The position numbers were made by a program, and so were the translations under genes. DNA of 64,000 bases from Sandaracinus amylolyticus (GTDB lineage: Bacteria > Myxococcota_A > Polyangia > Polyangiales > Sandaracinaceae), in assembly GCF_000737325.1 (NCBI RefSeq), contig NZ_CP011125.1, forward strand, positions 1,054,001-1,118,000, read 5' to 3'. The notes under the pieces were generated by a model that worked only from the letters and a program-made list of their open reading frames with translations, was not told the origin of the DNA and did not search any database. Below are positions 49,445 to 58,939 of this stretch, piece by piece (positions within the stretch are counted from its first letter, which is position 1; each line of letters opens with the position of its first letter).

Positions 49445-50824
49445 GTGGATCGGCGCGCCGTGTCGTCCAGCCGCGAAGCTCCGCGTTACCGACTGCTCGC
49501 ACCGATCGCGAGCGGAGGCATGGGCTCGGTCGATCTCTGCGTGCGGATCGAGGGCGAGTTCCAGCGCCTCGTCGCGGTGAAGCGCCTCTTGCCGCTGCTG
49601 CGCGTCGACGAGTCCGTGCGCGCGATGTTCCTCGACGAAGCGCGCATCGCGGGGCTGCTGCGGCATCCGAACGTCGTCAGCGTCGTCGACGTCGGCGAGG
49701 ACGAGGGCGGCCCCTACCTCGTGATGGACTACGTCGACGGGATGTCGCTGCACGCGATCTCGGCGCGCCTCGGCGACGAGCCGATGCCGATCGGCATCGC
49801 GGCGCGCATCGTCGCCGACTGCGCGCGCGGTCTGCACGCGGCGCACGAGCTGCGCGGTCACGACGGCGCGTGGCTCGCGCTCGTGCATCGCGACGTATCG
49901 CCGCACAACGTGCTCGTCGGGCTCGACGGGCACGTGCGCCTGACCGACTTCGGGATCTCGAAGGCCGTGGGCCGACAGACGCGCACCACGACCGGGCTCC
50001 TCAAGGGAAAGCTCGGGTACATGGCGCCCGAGCAATTGCGCTTCGAGGAGGCCGATCGACGCTCCGACGTGTTCGCGCTCGGCGTGGTGCTGCACGAGCT
50101 GCTCACGGGCGCGCGACTGTTCAGCGGCGAGCCGCGCATCGTCGCGCAGAAGATCCTCAACGGCGCGATCCCCGACGTGCGCGACGCGCGCCCCGAGATC
50201 CCGTCCGCGCTCGCCGCGCTCACGTCGAAGATGCTCGCGACGCGCCCCGAGGCACGGCCGGCGACCGCCGAGGAGGTCGCGCTCGCGCTCGAGGAGATCC
50301 TGCGCGCGGCGGCGATCGAGCACTCGTCGTCGGACGTCGCGGCGTTCGTGAGCGCGCGCGCGGGCGAGGATCGCGCGCAGCTGCGCGAGAGGATCGCGGC
50401 GCTCGTCGCGGGCTCGTCCGAGCCCGATGTCGCAGCGGATCTCGAGCCGACTCGACACGAGCTCGCGCAGCCGGAGACGGCCGTCGCGACGCCGGGCTCG
50501 ATCGCGGCGCGGCCGCCCGCACGGCGCGCGGTCGTGTGGGCCCTCGCGGCGTGCTTCGTGCTGACTCCTCTGGCGATGTGGGCGCTCGGTGCGGCGTGGG
50601 CTCGGGACGACGGAGGCGCGGAGCCCGAGAGCCCGCGCGCAGAAACCGCGGCCCCCGAGCCCGAGCGCGCGATCGAGCCTGCGCCCGCGCCACCGGTCGA
50701 GCCGAGCGCCGTGACCGCGCCGGCGGAGCCGGACGCGCCCGCGCTCGAGACGACGCCGCCGAGATCGCGCCGACGTGCGCGATCGCGCGCAACGGATCCG
50801 ATGGGACGATGGGACTGGGAGTGA
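49445..50824 (+). CDS. Hanks-type Ser/Thr kinase with membrane helix and Pro/Ala tail
   Basis: The 459-residue protein has a complete kinase domain (about 13-280): ASGGMGSV, Lys46, HRDVSPHN, DFGIS and LKGKLGYMAPEQL. A linker and one membrane helix follow (about 357-382, RAVVWALAACFVLTPLAMW), then a Glu/Pro/Ala-rich periplasmic tail ending in RRRARSRATDP. Start GTG 49445 is inferred; GTG 49460 is possible. It heads a run of same-strand genes (50809, 51783, 53268, 55061, 56109), so it may regulate envelope functions. The gene overlaps the next by about 16 bases. Confidence 0.85.
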   Translation: MDRRAVSSSREAPRYRLLAPIASGGMGSVDLCVRIEGEFQRLVAVKRLLPLLRVDESVRAMFLDEARIAGLLRHPNVVSVVDVGEDEGGPYLVMDYVDGMSLHAISARLGDEPMPIGIAARIVADCARGLHAAHELRGHDGAWLALVHRDVSPHNVLVGLDGHVRLTDFGISKAVGRQTRTTTGLLKGKLGYMAPEQLRFEEADRRSDVFALGVVLHELLTGARLFSGEPRIVAQKILNGAIPDVRDARPEIPSALAALTSKMLATRPEARPATAEEVALALEEILRAAAIEHSSSDVAAFVSARAGEDRAQLRERIAALVAGSSEPDVAADLEPTRHELAQPETAVATPGSIAARPPARRAVVWALAACFVLTPLAMWALGAAWARDDGGAEPESPRAETAAPEPERAIEPAPAPPVEPSAVTAPAEPDAPALETTPPRSRRRARSRATDPMGRWDWE

Positions 50825-51780
50825 GCCGCGCGCTCGTCCTCCTCGTGCTCGGAATGATCGGGGTCGGGTCGAGCCGCGCGCACGCGCAGTTCGACGAGAT
50901 CACCGCGCCCGACGACGCGACGATCGCCCGCGCGCGCGAGCTCTTCGAGCTCGGCCACGGCGCGATGGATCAGGGCCGCTTCGAGCTCGCGATCGAGCAT
51001 CTCTCGGCCTCGCTCGCGATCGCGGCGCGCCCCGCGACCGCGTTCGATCTCGCGATCGCGCTGCGCGGCGCGGGACACCCGACGCACGCGGTCGAGATCC
51101 TCGACGGACTGCTCGCCGGCTCGTACGGCGCGCTCCGCAGCGCGCAACGCGACGAGGTCGTGCGGCTCCGCGCCGCGACCGCCGCCGACGTCGCGCACGT
51201 GCGCATCCGCGTCGCGCCGCAGGGCGAGATCGAGCTGCGCATCGACGGACTGCGGGTCGACGACATCGCGCCCGGCGCGTGGATCGAACGCGCGCTCGAT
51301 CCCGGACGTCACGCGATCACCGCGAGCGCGCCCGCGCGTGTCCCCGCGGAGCGCGTCGTGGTGCTCGAGCGCGGGGGCCACGCGGAGATCGAGCTCGAGC
51401 TGGCGCCCGAGCTGCGCCCCGGGACGCTCGCCGTCGAGGGCACGGCGCCCGAGCTGCAGGTCGAGATCGTGGGCATCGCGCGCGGGCGCGGCCGCGTCGC
51501 GGCGGAGATCCCGCCCGGGGCGTACGTCGTGCGCGCGACCGGCGCGGGCGGCGCGAGCGAGACCCGCATCGAGGTGCCGTCCGGCCGCACCGTGCGGCTG
51601 CGGGTGTCGGGGCGCGACGTGTCGATCGCCGAGGAGCCGTGGTTCTGGGTCGCGCTCGTGGGCGGTGTCGTCGCGCTCGGCGGCGCGGCCGCAGCGACCG
51701 CCGTCGCGCTCGATCCGCCGCTGACCGATGCGATCGCGGACCCGGTGTTCGGCGTCACCGTCGCGCTCACGGGCCCCTGA
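50809..51780 (+). CDS. Secreted TPR/PEGA-like protein
   Basis: The 323-residue protein has a signal peptide (about 7-25, LVLLVLGMIGVGSSRAHA) and TPR-like helices (IARARELFELGHGAMDQGRF, ATAFDLAIALRGAGHPTHA). Beta-rich PEGA-like units follow (VAPQGEIELRIDGLRVDDI, GTLAVEGTAPELQVEIVG), then a C-terminal membrane helix (about 282-305, WFWVALVGGVVALGGAAAAT). Either ATG 50809 or GTG 50821 (GTGA overlap with the kinase stop) may start it; I give the ATG. It follows the kinase without a gap and may be its periplasmic partner. Confidence 0.75.
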   Translation: MGLGVSRALVLLVLGMIGVGSSRAHAQFDEITAPDDATIARARELFELGHGAMDQGRFELAIEHLSASLAIAARPATAFDLAIALRGAGHPTHAVEILDGLLAGSYGALRSAQRDEVVRLRAATAADVAHVRIRVAPQGEIELRIDGLRVDDIAPGAWIERALDPGRHAITASAPARVPAERVVVLERGGHAEIELELAPELRPGTLAVEGTAPELQVEIVGIARGRGRVAAEIPPGAYVVRATGAGGASETRIEVPSGRTVRLRVSGRDVSIAEEPWFWVALVGGVVALGGAAAATAVALDPPLTDAIADPVFGVTVALTGP

Positions 51781-51782
51781 CG

Positions 51783-53192
51783 ATGCGCGCGATCACGACA
51801 CGCCTCGCGCTCGCCGCGATCGTGCTCGCGAGCACGCTCTCGTGCGCGCGTACCCGCACGCAGGTGCTGGTGCGCGTCGACGCCGATCCCTGGACGCTGA
51901 TGCGCACCACGCGCGTGCACGTCCGGGTGTGGAACCACGAGGACGAGGTGCGGCTCGATCGCGTCGTGCGCGTGCAGGGCGACGGCGCCGAGACGATGCT
52001 GCCGCTCACGGTCCCGATCACGCCGCGCGACAACGACGCATCGCGCGCGTGGCGCGCCCACGTCGAGGCGTTCGACGCCGACAGCCGCAAGTTCAACGAG
52101 GTCCGCGCGATCAGCACGTTCGTCGCGGATCGCGTGTTCGAGGTGCGCCTGCGGCTCGAGGACGCGTGCATCGATCGGCTCACGTGCCCCGAGGATCAGA
52201 CGTGTCATCGCGGCGAGTGCCGCGACGCGCACGTCGACCCGATGCCGCCGGTGATCCCCGCCGGGCTCGGATGGCACGAGCTCGACGACACGCGGCTCGC
52301 GGACGTCTGCGATCCCGCGTACGGCCAGTGCGAGTTCGTGGTGTCGTCGTGGAGCGGCGCGACGATCGACGCCGAGGGCGCCCGCATGTTCGTCTGGGGC
52401 GGCGGCGGGACCGGCGAGTACCGCGGCAATCAGGTGTTCGAGCTCGAGCTCGACACGCTCACGATGCGCGCGATCGATGCGCCGATCGGCGTCGGCGCGA
52501 CGTGCGAGGAGAGCGACTTCCGCGAGCGCCCGCCGCCGCGCGCGACCTACGACGGGCTCGAGTGGATCCCGGCGCTGCAGCGCATGCTCGCGTACGGCGG
52601 CGCGCAGTGGTGCAACGGGATGGACGCGCAGCTCTACGACCCCGCGACCGCCACGTGGGAGCGCGTTCCCGTGCCCGCGGCGAGCATGTATCCGCACGTC
52701 GCGCTCGCGTACGACCGCGATCGCGGCGTGATCGTCTCGGCGCCCGGGAGCCTCTGGATCTTCGACCCGGCGGTGCGCGCGCTGACGCGCATCGCGGACG
52801 CGCCGATCGACTCGTTCAACGTGACCGCGACCATCGACACGCGGCGGCGGAGGTTCGCGGCGTTCGGCAACGGCGTGTACTGGGAGCTCGACCTCGCGAC
52901 GAACACGATCTCGCGCCCGGCGCTCACGGGCTGCGAGGCCGCGCTCGCGCAGCCGGCGCCGGGGTTCGTCTACGACTCCGCGGGCGATCAGTACGTCACG
53001 TGGGGCGGCGGCGACGACGTCGTGCTGATCGATCCCGAGACGCACGTGTGCACGACGCTTACGTTCCAGGACGGCCCGGGACCGCAGGTGACGCAGGGCA
53101 CGTTCGGTCGGTTCGCGTACTTCCCGACGCACGACGTCTTCGTGCTCGTGAACGCGGCGTCGCAGAACGTCTTCGCGCTCCGGCTGCGCTGA
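51783..53192 (+). CDS. Kelch-like lipoprotein (2)
   Basis: The 469-residue protein has a signal peptide with lipobox TLSCART. A beta-sandwich-like part follows (about 25-125), then a Cys pair region (CIDRLTCPEDQTCHRGEC), and a beta-propeller with Kelch-like turns (ARMFVWGGGGTGEYRGNQ, RMLAYGGAQWCNG, APGFVYDSAGDQYVTWGGG). The C-terminus matches the protein at 48082. It begins three bases after the previous gene, so the operon continues. Possibly a surface or secreted binding protein; the ligand is unknown. Confidence 0.78.
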   Translation: MRAITTRLALAAIVLASTLSCARTRTQVLVRVDADPWTLMRTTRVHVRVWNHEDEVRLDRVVRVQGDGAETMLPLTVPITPRDNDASRAWRAHVEAFDADSRKFNEVRAISTFVADRVFEVRLRLEDACIDRLTCPEDQTCHRGECRDAHVDPMPPVIPAGLGWHELDDTRLADVCDPAYGQCEFVVSSWSGATIDAEGARMFVWGGGGTGEYRGNQVFELELDTLTMRAIDAPIGVGATCEESDFRERPPPRATYDGLEWIPALQRMLAYGGAQWCNGMDAQLYDPATATWERVPVPAASMYPHVALAYDRDRGVIVSAPGSLWIFDPAVRALTRIADAPIDSFNVTATIDTRRRRFAAFGNGVYWELDLATNTISRPALTGCEAALAQPAPGFVYDSAGDQYVTWGGGDDVVLIDPETHVCTTLTFQDGPGPQVTQGTFGRFAYFPTHDVFVLVNAASQNVFALRLR

Positions 53193-53267
53193 GCGTCCTC
53201 GAGCACGCGCGCTGGCGCGTGCCGTGCAGAGCGTCGCGAGCCCGCGCTCGGCGGGAGGAGGACGCGG

Positions 53268-55061
53268 ATGCGACGGCGAGCGAAGCGACAAGGGACGCGT
53301 GTGCTCCTCGCGGTGCTGCTCGCGGCCTGCGGCGGCACCGGCGGCGCGCAGGACGACGGAGGCATCGCGAGCACGGACGCGCAGTGCACGACGACGCCGA
53401 CCACACCACCCGACGATCCGCTCTCCGCGACGCGCCGCCTGCGGCGCATGACGCTCGCGCTGACCGATCGCATGCCGAGCCGCGAGCGCCTGAGCGCGCT
53501 CGCCGCGATCACCGAGCCCGACGCGCAGGACGCGTTCCTCGACGCCGAGCTCGAGCGGCTGCTCGCCGAGCCCGCGTTCTACGACGCGATGGTCGACTTC
53601 GGGCACGCGTGGGTGAGCGCGCCGCCGGTGGGATCGATCGCCGACGCGCCGGAGTACGGGCTCCTCCAGCAGCGCACGATCCGGCAGTGCCCGGCGGGAA
53701 CGCTCCACGCCGGCAAATGGGGCTCGCCGAACATCTACGCCGACAACCAGCCGTGCAACGGGCTCGACGCCGACGGCAACCCCACCGTCGTGCGCACGGT
53801 CGAGCCGTGGTGGGCCGAGGGCACGACGATCGAGGTCGTCGGCCGCGACGGCGACGATCGCGTGATGATCACCGCGCGCGACGGCACGACGATCGACTGC
53901 GGCGATCGCCTCGGCGCGGGGTTCTCGTCGGAGAACTACGAGCAGTGCGGGTGCGGTCCGCACCTCGTGTGGTGCAACCCCAACCCCGAGGGCCTCCAGA
54001 ACTACAGCGCGTACGGGCTCGGCTATCCGGACGCGAACCGCCGGCACACCTGGGACGAGCCCGCGCGTCTGCTCGCGCACGTCGCCTGGCACGATCGACC
54101 GCTCACCGATCTGATCGCGGGCACGTACTCGGTCGGGCCCGTCTCGCTGCAGGCGACGTACGTGCGCTACGGGCGCCGGCTGTCGGGCCCCGGTCGCGAC
54201 GACGACGACGCGTGGTGGCGCGCGAGCCGCTGGAGCACGCCCCACGATCCGCACCACGACGCGAACGACCCGCGCGCGTGGAGCGAATTCGACGTCACCA
54301 CGCGAAACCCGTTCCTCCTCGCGGATCGACACTACCGATTCGATCCGCGCGTCGAGCCGAGCGGAACGATGCGCGGCGTGCCCGCGGCGGGCGTGCTCAC
54401 GTCGCCGGGGCTCCTCGCGTCGTGGGTCCGCGAGCGCGTCGCGGGCGCGCGCACGCTCGAGATGTTCGCGTGCGAGAACTTCGTTCCTCCGCCGCCGACC
54501 GCGCACTTCGCGCCCTACGAGCACGATCCCGCGAGCGGCGGTCCGTGCATGCACTGCCACACGCGGATCGATCCCGCGTCGATCCACTTCAAGCGCTTCA
54601 TGCGGGTCGCCGACGACTACGCGATCCTCGGCGTCGGCGACGCGCACTACGGCGATGCCTGGGTCCGCGGCGTCTATCCGTTCAACGGCGATCCGTGGGA
54701 GCGCATGAACCGCCTCTGGCTCCCCGGCAGTCGCATGACGCCGGTGAGCGCGGACGAAGCGATGCGCGAGCCGGAGACGCGCTTCATCGACTTCCTCCCG
54801 CCCGACCAGACGCTCTACGGCCGCACGAGCGACGGCACCGTCGGCCCGCTCGGCCTCGCGCACCTGCTGATCGACTCGGGCGCGTTCGATCGCTGCGCGG
54901 TGCGTCGCCTGCATCGTCGCTTCGTCGGTCGCGACGTCGATCCCACCGCGGAGTCCGGATACCTCGATCGGCTCGTCGCCGGGTTCGTCGAGGACGGTCG
55001 TCGCGTTCGTCCGTTCGTCCGCCGTCTCGTGGACACCGACGCGTTCGGGAGGGGGCTCTGA
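53268..55061 (+). CDS. DUF1549/DUF1592-like lipoprotein with CxxCH
   Basis: The 597-residue protein has a lipobox (LLAACGG), and a segment starting ATRRLRRMTLALTDRMPSRE, typical of the planctomycete-type DUF1549/1592 group. A heme-type CMHCH is seen in GGPCMHCHTRIDP, before the C-terminal helical part. Conserved Trp/His-rich stretches (WSTPHDPHHD, LAHVAWHDRPLTDL) may bind metal. Good ribosome site GGAGGAGG. Next gene overlaps (TGATG). With the following CxxCH protein and DUF1501 protein it resembles the envelope cytochrome/DUF1501 pairs of planctomycetes and myxobacteria, whose substrate is unknown. Confidence 0.78.
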   Translation: MRRRAKRQGTRVLLAVLLAACGGTGGAQDDGGIASTDAQCTTTPTTPPDDPLSATRRLRRMTLALTDRMPSRERLSALAAITEPDAQDAFLDAELERLLAEPAFYDAMVDFGHAWVSAPPVGSIADAPEYGLLQQRTIRQCPAGTLHAGKWGSPNIYADNQPCNGLDADGNPTVVRTVEPWWAEGTTIEVVGRDGDDRVMITARDGTTIDCGDRLGAGFSSENYEQCGCGPHLVWCNPNPEGLQNYSAYGLGYPDANRRHTWDEPARLLAHVAWHDRPLTDLIAGTYSVGPVSLQATYVRYGRRLSGPGRDDDDAWWRASRWSTPHDPHHDANDPRAWSEFDVTTRNPFLLADRHYRFDPRVEPSGTMRGVPAAGVLTSPGLLASWVRERVAGARTLEMFACENFVPPPPTAHFAPYEHDPASGGPCMHCHTRIDPASIHFKRFMRVADDYAILGVGDAHYGDAWVRGVYPFNGDPWERMNRLWLPGSRMTPVSADEAMREPETRFIDFLPPDQTLYGRTSDGTVGPLGLAHLLIDSGAFDRCAVRRLHRRFVGRDVDPTAESGYLDRLVAGFVEDGRRVRPFVRRLVDTDAFGRGL

Positions 55062-56095
55062 TGTTCCGCGACGATCGATCGTGGGTGCTCGTCGCGCTGC
55101 TCGCGACGATCGGGTGCGACGCCGCGCTCGACACCGGGCCCGCAGGACCACGCGGCGGCGCGCCGCCGACGAGCGATCCGACGTGCGAGAGCGGCGGCAT
55201 GGATCCCCGCAACGACGTGATCCGTCGCGGCCTCGCGCGCACCTGCGAGGGCTGTCACTCGGTGGGCGAGCACGGGTACTTCGCGTCCGCCGTCGCGTTC
55301 GAGTCGCTGCTCGTGCGCAACCCGCGGCTCGTCGTCCCCGGCGATCCCGACGGAAGCGCGCTCGTGCAGCTGCTCGAGGGACGGCGCGAAGGATCGACGT
55401 TCTCGCAGATGCCGCTCTCTGGCGATCCGTTCGCGGTGATGGCGGAGCGCGGCGAGACCGACGTCTCGATGGAGGCGATCCGCAGCTGGATCCGCGATCT
55501 CACGGTGCCGGGCGTGTCGACGGAGCCCGACGTACACGCCGCGACGGTGCAGCGCATCTCGGCGACGCACGTCGAGCTCGGTCTCCGTGATCTCCTCGGG
55601 CTCACCGAGGACGACTTCTGGACCGTACATCCGAGCGCGAACGGATCGATCCGCGTGATCGCGCGCAGCACCGACACGTACCCGGTGCGCTCGCCCGATC
55701 GCGTGGCGGGCCTCGAAGGGCTCAACCGGTTCGAGGCGCTCGGCGGTGGCTCCGCGATCGCGCAGCGCAGCGAGGATCGCACACCTTCGACGACGTTCGT
55801 GCAGACGCTCGTCCCGCTCTCGCAGGCGTGGTGCGCGCTCGCGGTGCAGAAGGTCGGCAACACCGCGCTCTTCACCGTCGCGACGCCGGCGACCGGCAGC
55901 GCCGACGACGCGTCGCTTCGCGCGCAGATCGCCGACTGGCACCTGCTCTTCCTCGCGGAGCCCGCGCGCGACGAGGACGTCGACACGATCGTGAACGACG
56001 TCTTCGTCCCGCTCGAGGCCGAGAACGACGCGCAGACCGCGTGGATCGGCACCTGCGCGTACTTCGTCCGCCACCCGCTTTTCGTCCTCTACTGA
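55061..56095 (+). CDS. Lipoprotein with c-type heme motif
   Basis: The 344-residue protein has a lipobox (ATIGCDA) and one CxxCH motif in GLARTCEGCHSVGE, followed by a Met/Pro loop (FSQMPLSGDPF) that could give the axial Met, as in a c-type cytochrome. The rest is a long domain with WTVHPSANGS, TYPVRSPDRVAGLEG and a Trp-rich end. Start ATG 55061 overlaps the preceding stop. It lies between the DUF1549/1592-like gene and the DUF1501 gene, so the three probably work together in outer-envelope electron transfer or oxidation. The exact role is not known. Confidence 0.78.
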   Translation: MFRDDRSWVLVALLATIGCDAALDTGPAGPRGGAPPTSDPTCESGGMDPRNDVIRRGLARTCEGCHSVGEHGYFASAVAFESLLVRNPRLVVPGDPDGSALVQLLEGRREGSTFSQMPLSGDPFAVMAERGETDVSMEAIRSWIRDLTVPGVSTEPDVHAATVQRISATHVELGLRDLLGLTEDDFWTVHPSANGSIRVIARSTDTYPVRSPDRVAGLEGLNRFEALGGGSAIAQRSEDRTPSTTFVQTLVPLSQAWCALAVQKVGNTALFTVATPATGSADDASLRAQIADWHLLFLAEPARDEDVDTIVNDVFVPLEAENDAQTAWIGTCAYFVRHPLFVLY

Positions 56096-56108
56096 GTCGG
56101 AGGTCCGC

Positions 56109-57659
56109 ATGAAGATGTCGAGACGCACGCTGCTCGCGGCCGGCGGTGTCGGCGCGGTCCAGCTCGGGCTCCTTTCGCGCTTCGGTCTGCTCGACGGTCG
56201 CGCGCGCGCCGACTGCACGACCGATCGCCCGACGAAGCTGCTGATGATCATGATCCCGGGCGGGATCCACCACGAGCTCATGTGGTCGGTGTTCCACGAC
56301 GATCGCATCGGGCGATTCATCCCGCGTCCCGATGGCTCGCCGATCTTCTACGACGCGTCGACGGTCGAGAACCTCGACGGCTCGGGCGACGCCGACGTCG
56401 ATGCGCCGATTCGGCGGGTGCGCATGAACGTGACGTGGGATCGCGCCGATCCGTCGATGCGCCTCGCCGAGCCGGGCAACAAGGGCTACGCGTGGGCCGC
56501 GCCCGAATATCGGCTCTGGGAGAACACCGCGATCATCTCCGGCGTCGACCAGGGCACGGCCGCGCACCTCTCCGGGCAGATCGCGTCACTGTGCGGCGTC
56601 GCGGGCGCGACGTTCGGTGCACCCGCGATCCCCGCGGTGATCGCGAATCACTTCCTCGATCGCTTCCCCGATCGCGCGGTGCCGAGCGTCTCGATCGGCG
56701 GCTCGCTCTCCGGCCCCGCGCTCGACCTCGCGCCCGCGGCGGGACCCGCCGAGATCGCGAACGTCGGTGACCTCGAGTACACGCTCTCCGATCGTCGCTA
56801 CGCGTGGAACGGGCTGCGCACCCGCACCGAGGAGCCCGCGCTCGCGTTCGATGGAACGCCGCAGGGCAGCGGCATCCCGCTCACCGCGGTCGAGGGCGCG
56901 CTGCTCCCGCAGATCCGAGGGCTGCGCGGGCGCAGCACGCGCGGCACCGACACCGCGCTCGAGCAGCTCTACGAGGGCTACGCTGGCCTGTCGCGCACGC
57001 TCGCGCGCGACATCGTCGATCTCGTGGCCGCCACGCCGGGGGTCGAGCATCTACCCGCGTCGATGCCGTGGGCGCCGGGCGCGCCGCGCTTCGGGTGGAC
57101 GATCGGCTATGCCGACTACCACGCGACCGACGCGACGTGGGGGCCGAACTTCGATCTCGCGCTGCGGATGCTGAAGAGCGATCTGACGACGGCGGTGAGC
57201 TTCCGACTGCCGATGACGTTCAACTTCGACTCGCACTTCACGAACCCGTTCGGCGGCCACGGCACGCACCTGCGCGGCGCGTTCGAGGTCATCGGACGAC
57301 TGATCGCGGAGATGAAGCTGACGCCTTCGACGATGCGCGCGGGGAGCACGCTGCTCGACGACACGCTCGTGTACATCACGAGCGACTTCGGTCGGACGTT
57401 CCCGATCACCGGCGGCTCGGATCACAACCCGATGCACTCCGCGGTGCTCGTGAACGGACGCATCCAGGGCAACCGGATGCTGGGCGGATACGAGGAGAAC
57501 GGGCTCGGTCGTCCCGTCGAGCTGATCGGCGAGGACGACGAGCGCGAGACGCGGCCGCCGACGTCGCGCGACGTGGCCGCGACGATCTACTCGTGCTTCG
57601 GGTTCCGCTCGTTCATCCCCGGCGGCTACGGCATCGTCGACGGCGTCGCGTGCCCGTGA
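56109..57659 (+). CDS. DUF1501 protein
   Basis: The 516-residue protein starts KMSRRTLLAAGGVGAVQLGL, a twin-arginine-type signal, fitting Tat export of a folded metalloprotein. The domain order matches DUF1501 (sulfatase-like/alkaline-phosphatase fold) proteins: KLLMIMIPGGIHHELMW, SGVDQGTAAHLSGQIASL, and TLVYITSDFGRTFPITGGSD with HNP for metal binding. Typical Asp/His metal positions are present (DFGR, DHNPMH). It follows the cytochrome-like gene by 13 bases. It may be a secreted hydrolase or metal-binding carrier. Confidence 0.85.
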   Translation: MKMSRRTLLAAGGVGAVQLGLLSRFGLLDGRARADCTTDRPTKLLMIMIPGGIHHELMWSVFHDDRIGRFIPRPDGSPIFYDASTVENLDGSGDADVDAPIRRVRMNVTWDRADPSMRLAEPGNKGYAWAAPEYRLWENTAIISGVDQGTAAHLSGQIASLCGVAGATFGAPAIPAVIANHFLDRFPDRAVPSVSIGGSLSGPALDLAPAAGPAEIANVGDLEYTLSDRRYAWNGLRTRTEEPALAFDGTPQGSGIPLTAVEGALLPQIRGLRGRSTRGTDTALEQLYEGYAGLSRTLARDIVDLVAATPGVEHLPASMPWAPGAPRFGWTIGYADYHATDATWGPNFDLALRMLKSDLTTAVSFRLPMTFNFDSHFTNPFGGHGTHLRGAFEVIGRLIAEMKLTPSTMRAGSTLLDDTLVYITSDFGRTFPITGGSDHNPMHSAVLVNGRIQGNRMLGGYEENGLGRPVELIGEDDERETRPPTSRDVAATIYSCFGFRSFIPGGYGIVDGVACP

Positions 57660-57669
57660 CGTCGCGCGA

Positions 57670-58446
57670 TCAGAACGAGTCTTTCGCCTCGCGGATGCGC
57701 GCGAACACGTCGTCCTCGGACTCCGCTGCGCCGCGCGACTTCGCGTAGGCGCGCACCGCGATCGAGTCCCAGCGCAAGAACGGGTTCGTCGCGAGCTCCT
57801 CGGCGATCGTCGCGGGGACCGTGACGCGCCCTTCCTCGCGCGTCGCGATCACCGCCTCGAGCCGCGCCGCGATCGCGGCGTCGTTCGGCTCGACCACGCG
57901 CGCGAACTCGAGGTTGCGCTTGGTGTACTCGTGCCCGCAGTAGATGCGCGTGTCGGGCGGCAGCGCGCGCAGCCGCGCGAGCGACGCGCGCATGATCGGC
58001 ATCGTGCCCTCGAACACGCGCCCGCAGCCGCCGAGGAACAGCGTGTCCCCGGTGAACGCCATCCCGCCGCCCACGTACGCGATCGCGCCGAGCGTGTGAC
58101 CCGGGATCGCGAGCACCTCGAAGCGCACGCCGCCGTGCTCGACGACCTCGCCGTCCGCGACCCCGCGCGTCTGCCGCTCGATGTTCCCGCTCGTCGCGTC
58201 GTGCGCGCTGCCGAGCACCGCGAGGTCGGGGAAGCGCGCGAGCAGCCCCGGGATCCCGCCGACGTGATCCCAGTGGTGGTGCGTGCACCAGATCGCATCG
58301 AGCGAGAGGCGCTCGCGCTCGAGCACGTCGATCACCGGCTCGTGCGCGGACGGATCGATCGCGACCGCGCGCTGCGTCTCGCGATCGACGATCAAGTAGC
58401 CGTAGTTGTCGCGCAGCAGCGGGATCGTGAGCACCTCGAGCGTCAT
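57670..58446 (-). CDS. gloB: Hydroxyacylglutathione-hydrolase-like (glyoxalase II) MBL enzyme
   Basis: The 258-residue protein is GloB-like: THHHWDHVGG (HxHxDH), IPGHTLGAIAY, FTGDTLFLGGCGRVFEGTM, and IYCGHEYTKRNLEFARVVEP, all diagnostic of glyoxalase II. It hydrolyses S-D-lactoylglutathione in methylglyoxal detoxification, or a related thioester if glutathione is absent. The C-terminal domain is normal. Its start overlaps the stop of the membrane protein upstream (ATGA), and it converges on the DUF1501 gene after ten bases. Confidence 0.92.
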   Translation of the reverse strand: MTLEVLTIPLLRDNYGYLIVDRETQRAVAIDPSAHEPVIDVLERERLSLDAIWCTHHHWDHVGGIPGLLARFPDLAVLGSAHDATSGNIERQTRGVADGEVVEHGGVRFEVLAIPGHTLGAIAYVGGGMAFTGDTLFLGGCGRVFEGTMPIMRASLARLRALPPDTRIYCGHEYTKRNLEFARVVEPNDAAIAARLEAVIATREEGRVTVPATIAEELATNPFLRWDSIAVRAYAKSRGAAESEDDVFARIREAKDSF

Positions 58447-58889
58447 GACGCGTCTCCTCTCATCAGCACCACGCCCTGCGCGAGCACGGAGAGCGTTCCG
58501 ATCGCCACACCCACCAGGGTAGGCACCAGCGACGCGCCGAACATGAACGCGAACGTCGACGCGATCGTCGGCAGCTGCGGGATCGACGCGGTGATCAGGA
58601 ACACCTGGTTGCGCACGGTCTCGATCTGCACCGCCGTCGCGCCGGCGCCCAGCTTCGCGATCCGTCGCGCCGCGATCGTGCGCTGCGCGAACGTCCCCGC
58701 GATCCCCGCCAGCGCCGAGATCACCACGAGGAGCCACGCGAGCGGCGTCAGGAACGGCTCGAGGAACGCGCGCACCGCCTCGAAATCGGGCGGGAACAGC
58801 AGCCAGCGCAGGACGCTCTCGAACGCGAGCGCGATCGGCGCGGCGAGCACCGTCGCCGCGACCAGCAGGATCGTGCTGCCTCGCTTCAT
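58443..58889 (-). CDS. Membrane protein upstream of gloB, unknown
   Basis: The 148-residue protein has four hydrophobic segments (about 5-25, 45-68, 92-112 and 118-140) with a short basic loop in the middle (QRTIAARRIAKLGAG). There is no obvious active-site residue. It lies upstream of gloB with a four-base overlap, so it is cotranscribed. It diverges from the DTGA protein at 58940, with fifty bases between. Function unknown. Confidence 0.72.
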   Translation of the reverse strand: MKRGSTILLVAATVLAAPIALAFESVLRWLLFPPDFEAVRAFLEPFLTPLAWLLVVISALAGIAGTFAQRTIAARRIAKLGAGATAVQIETVRNQVFLITASIPQLPTIASTFAFMFGASLVPTLVGVAIGTLSVLAQGVVLMRGDAS

Positions 58890-58939
58890 GCGCGCGAGCG
58901 TACTCGATGCGCGATGTGGTATTCGCTCCGGGAGCGCGG

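Noticed and set aside
47986..50800. A long forward open frame antisense to the Kelch-like gene and running in another frame through the kinase gene
   Set aside because: Codon bias and motifs belong to the minus-strand gene at 48082 and the kinase at 49445. Only its last part, from 50809, is a believable gene.
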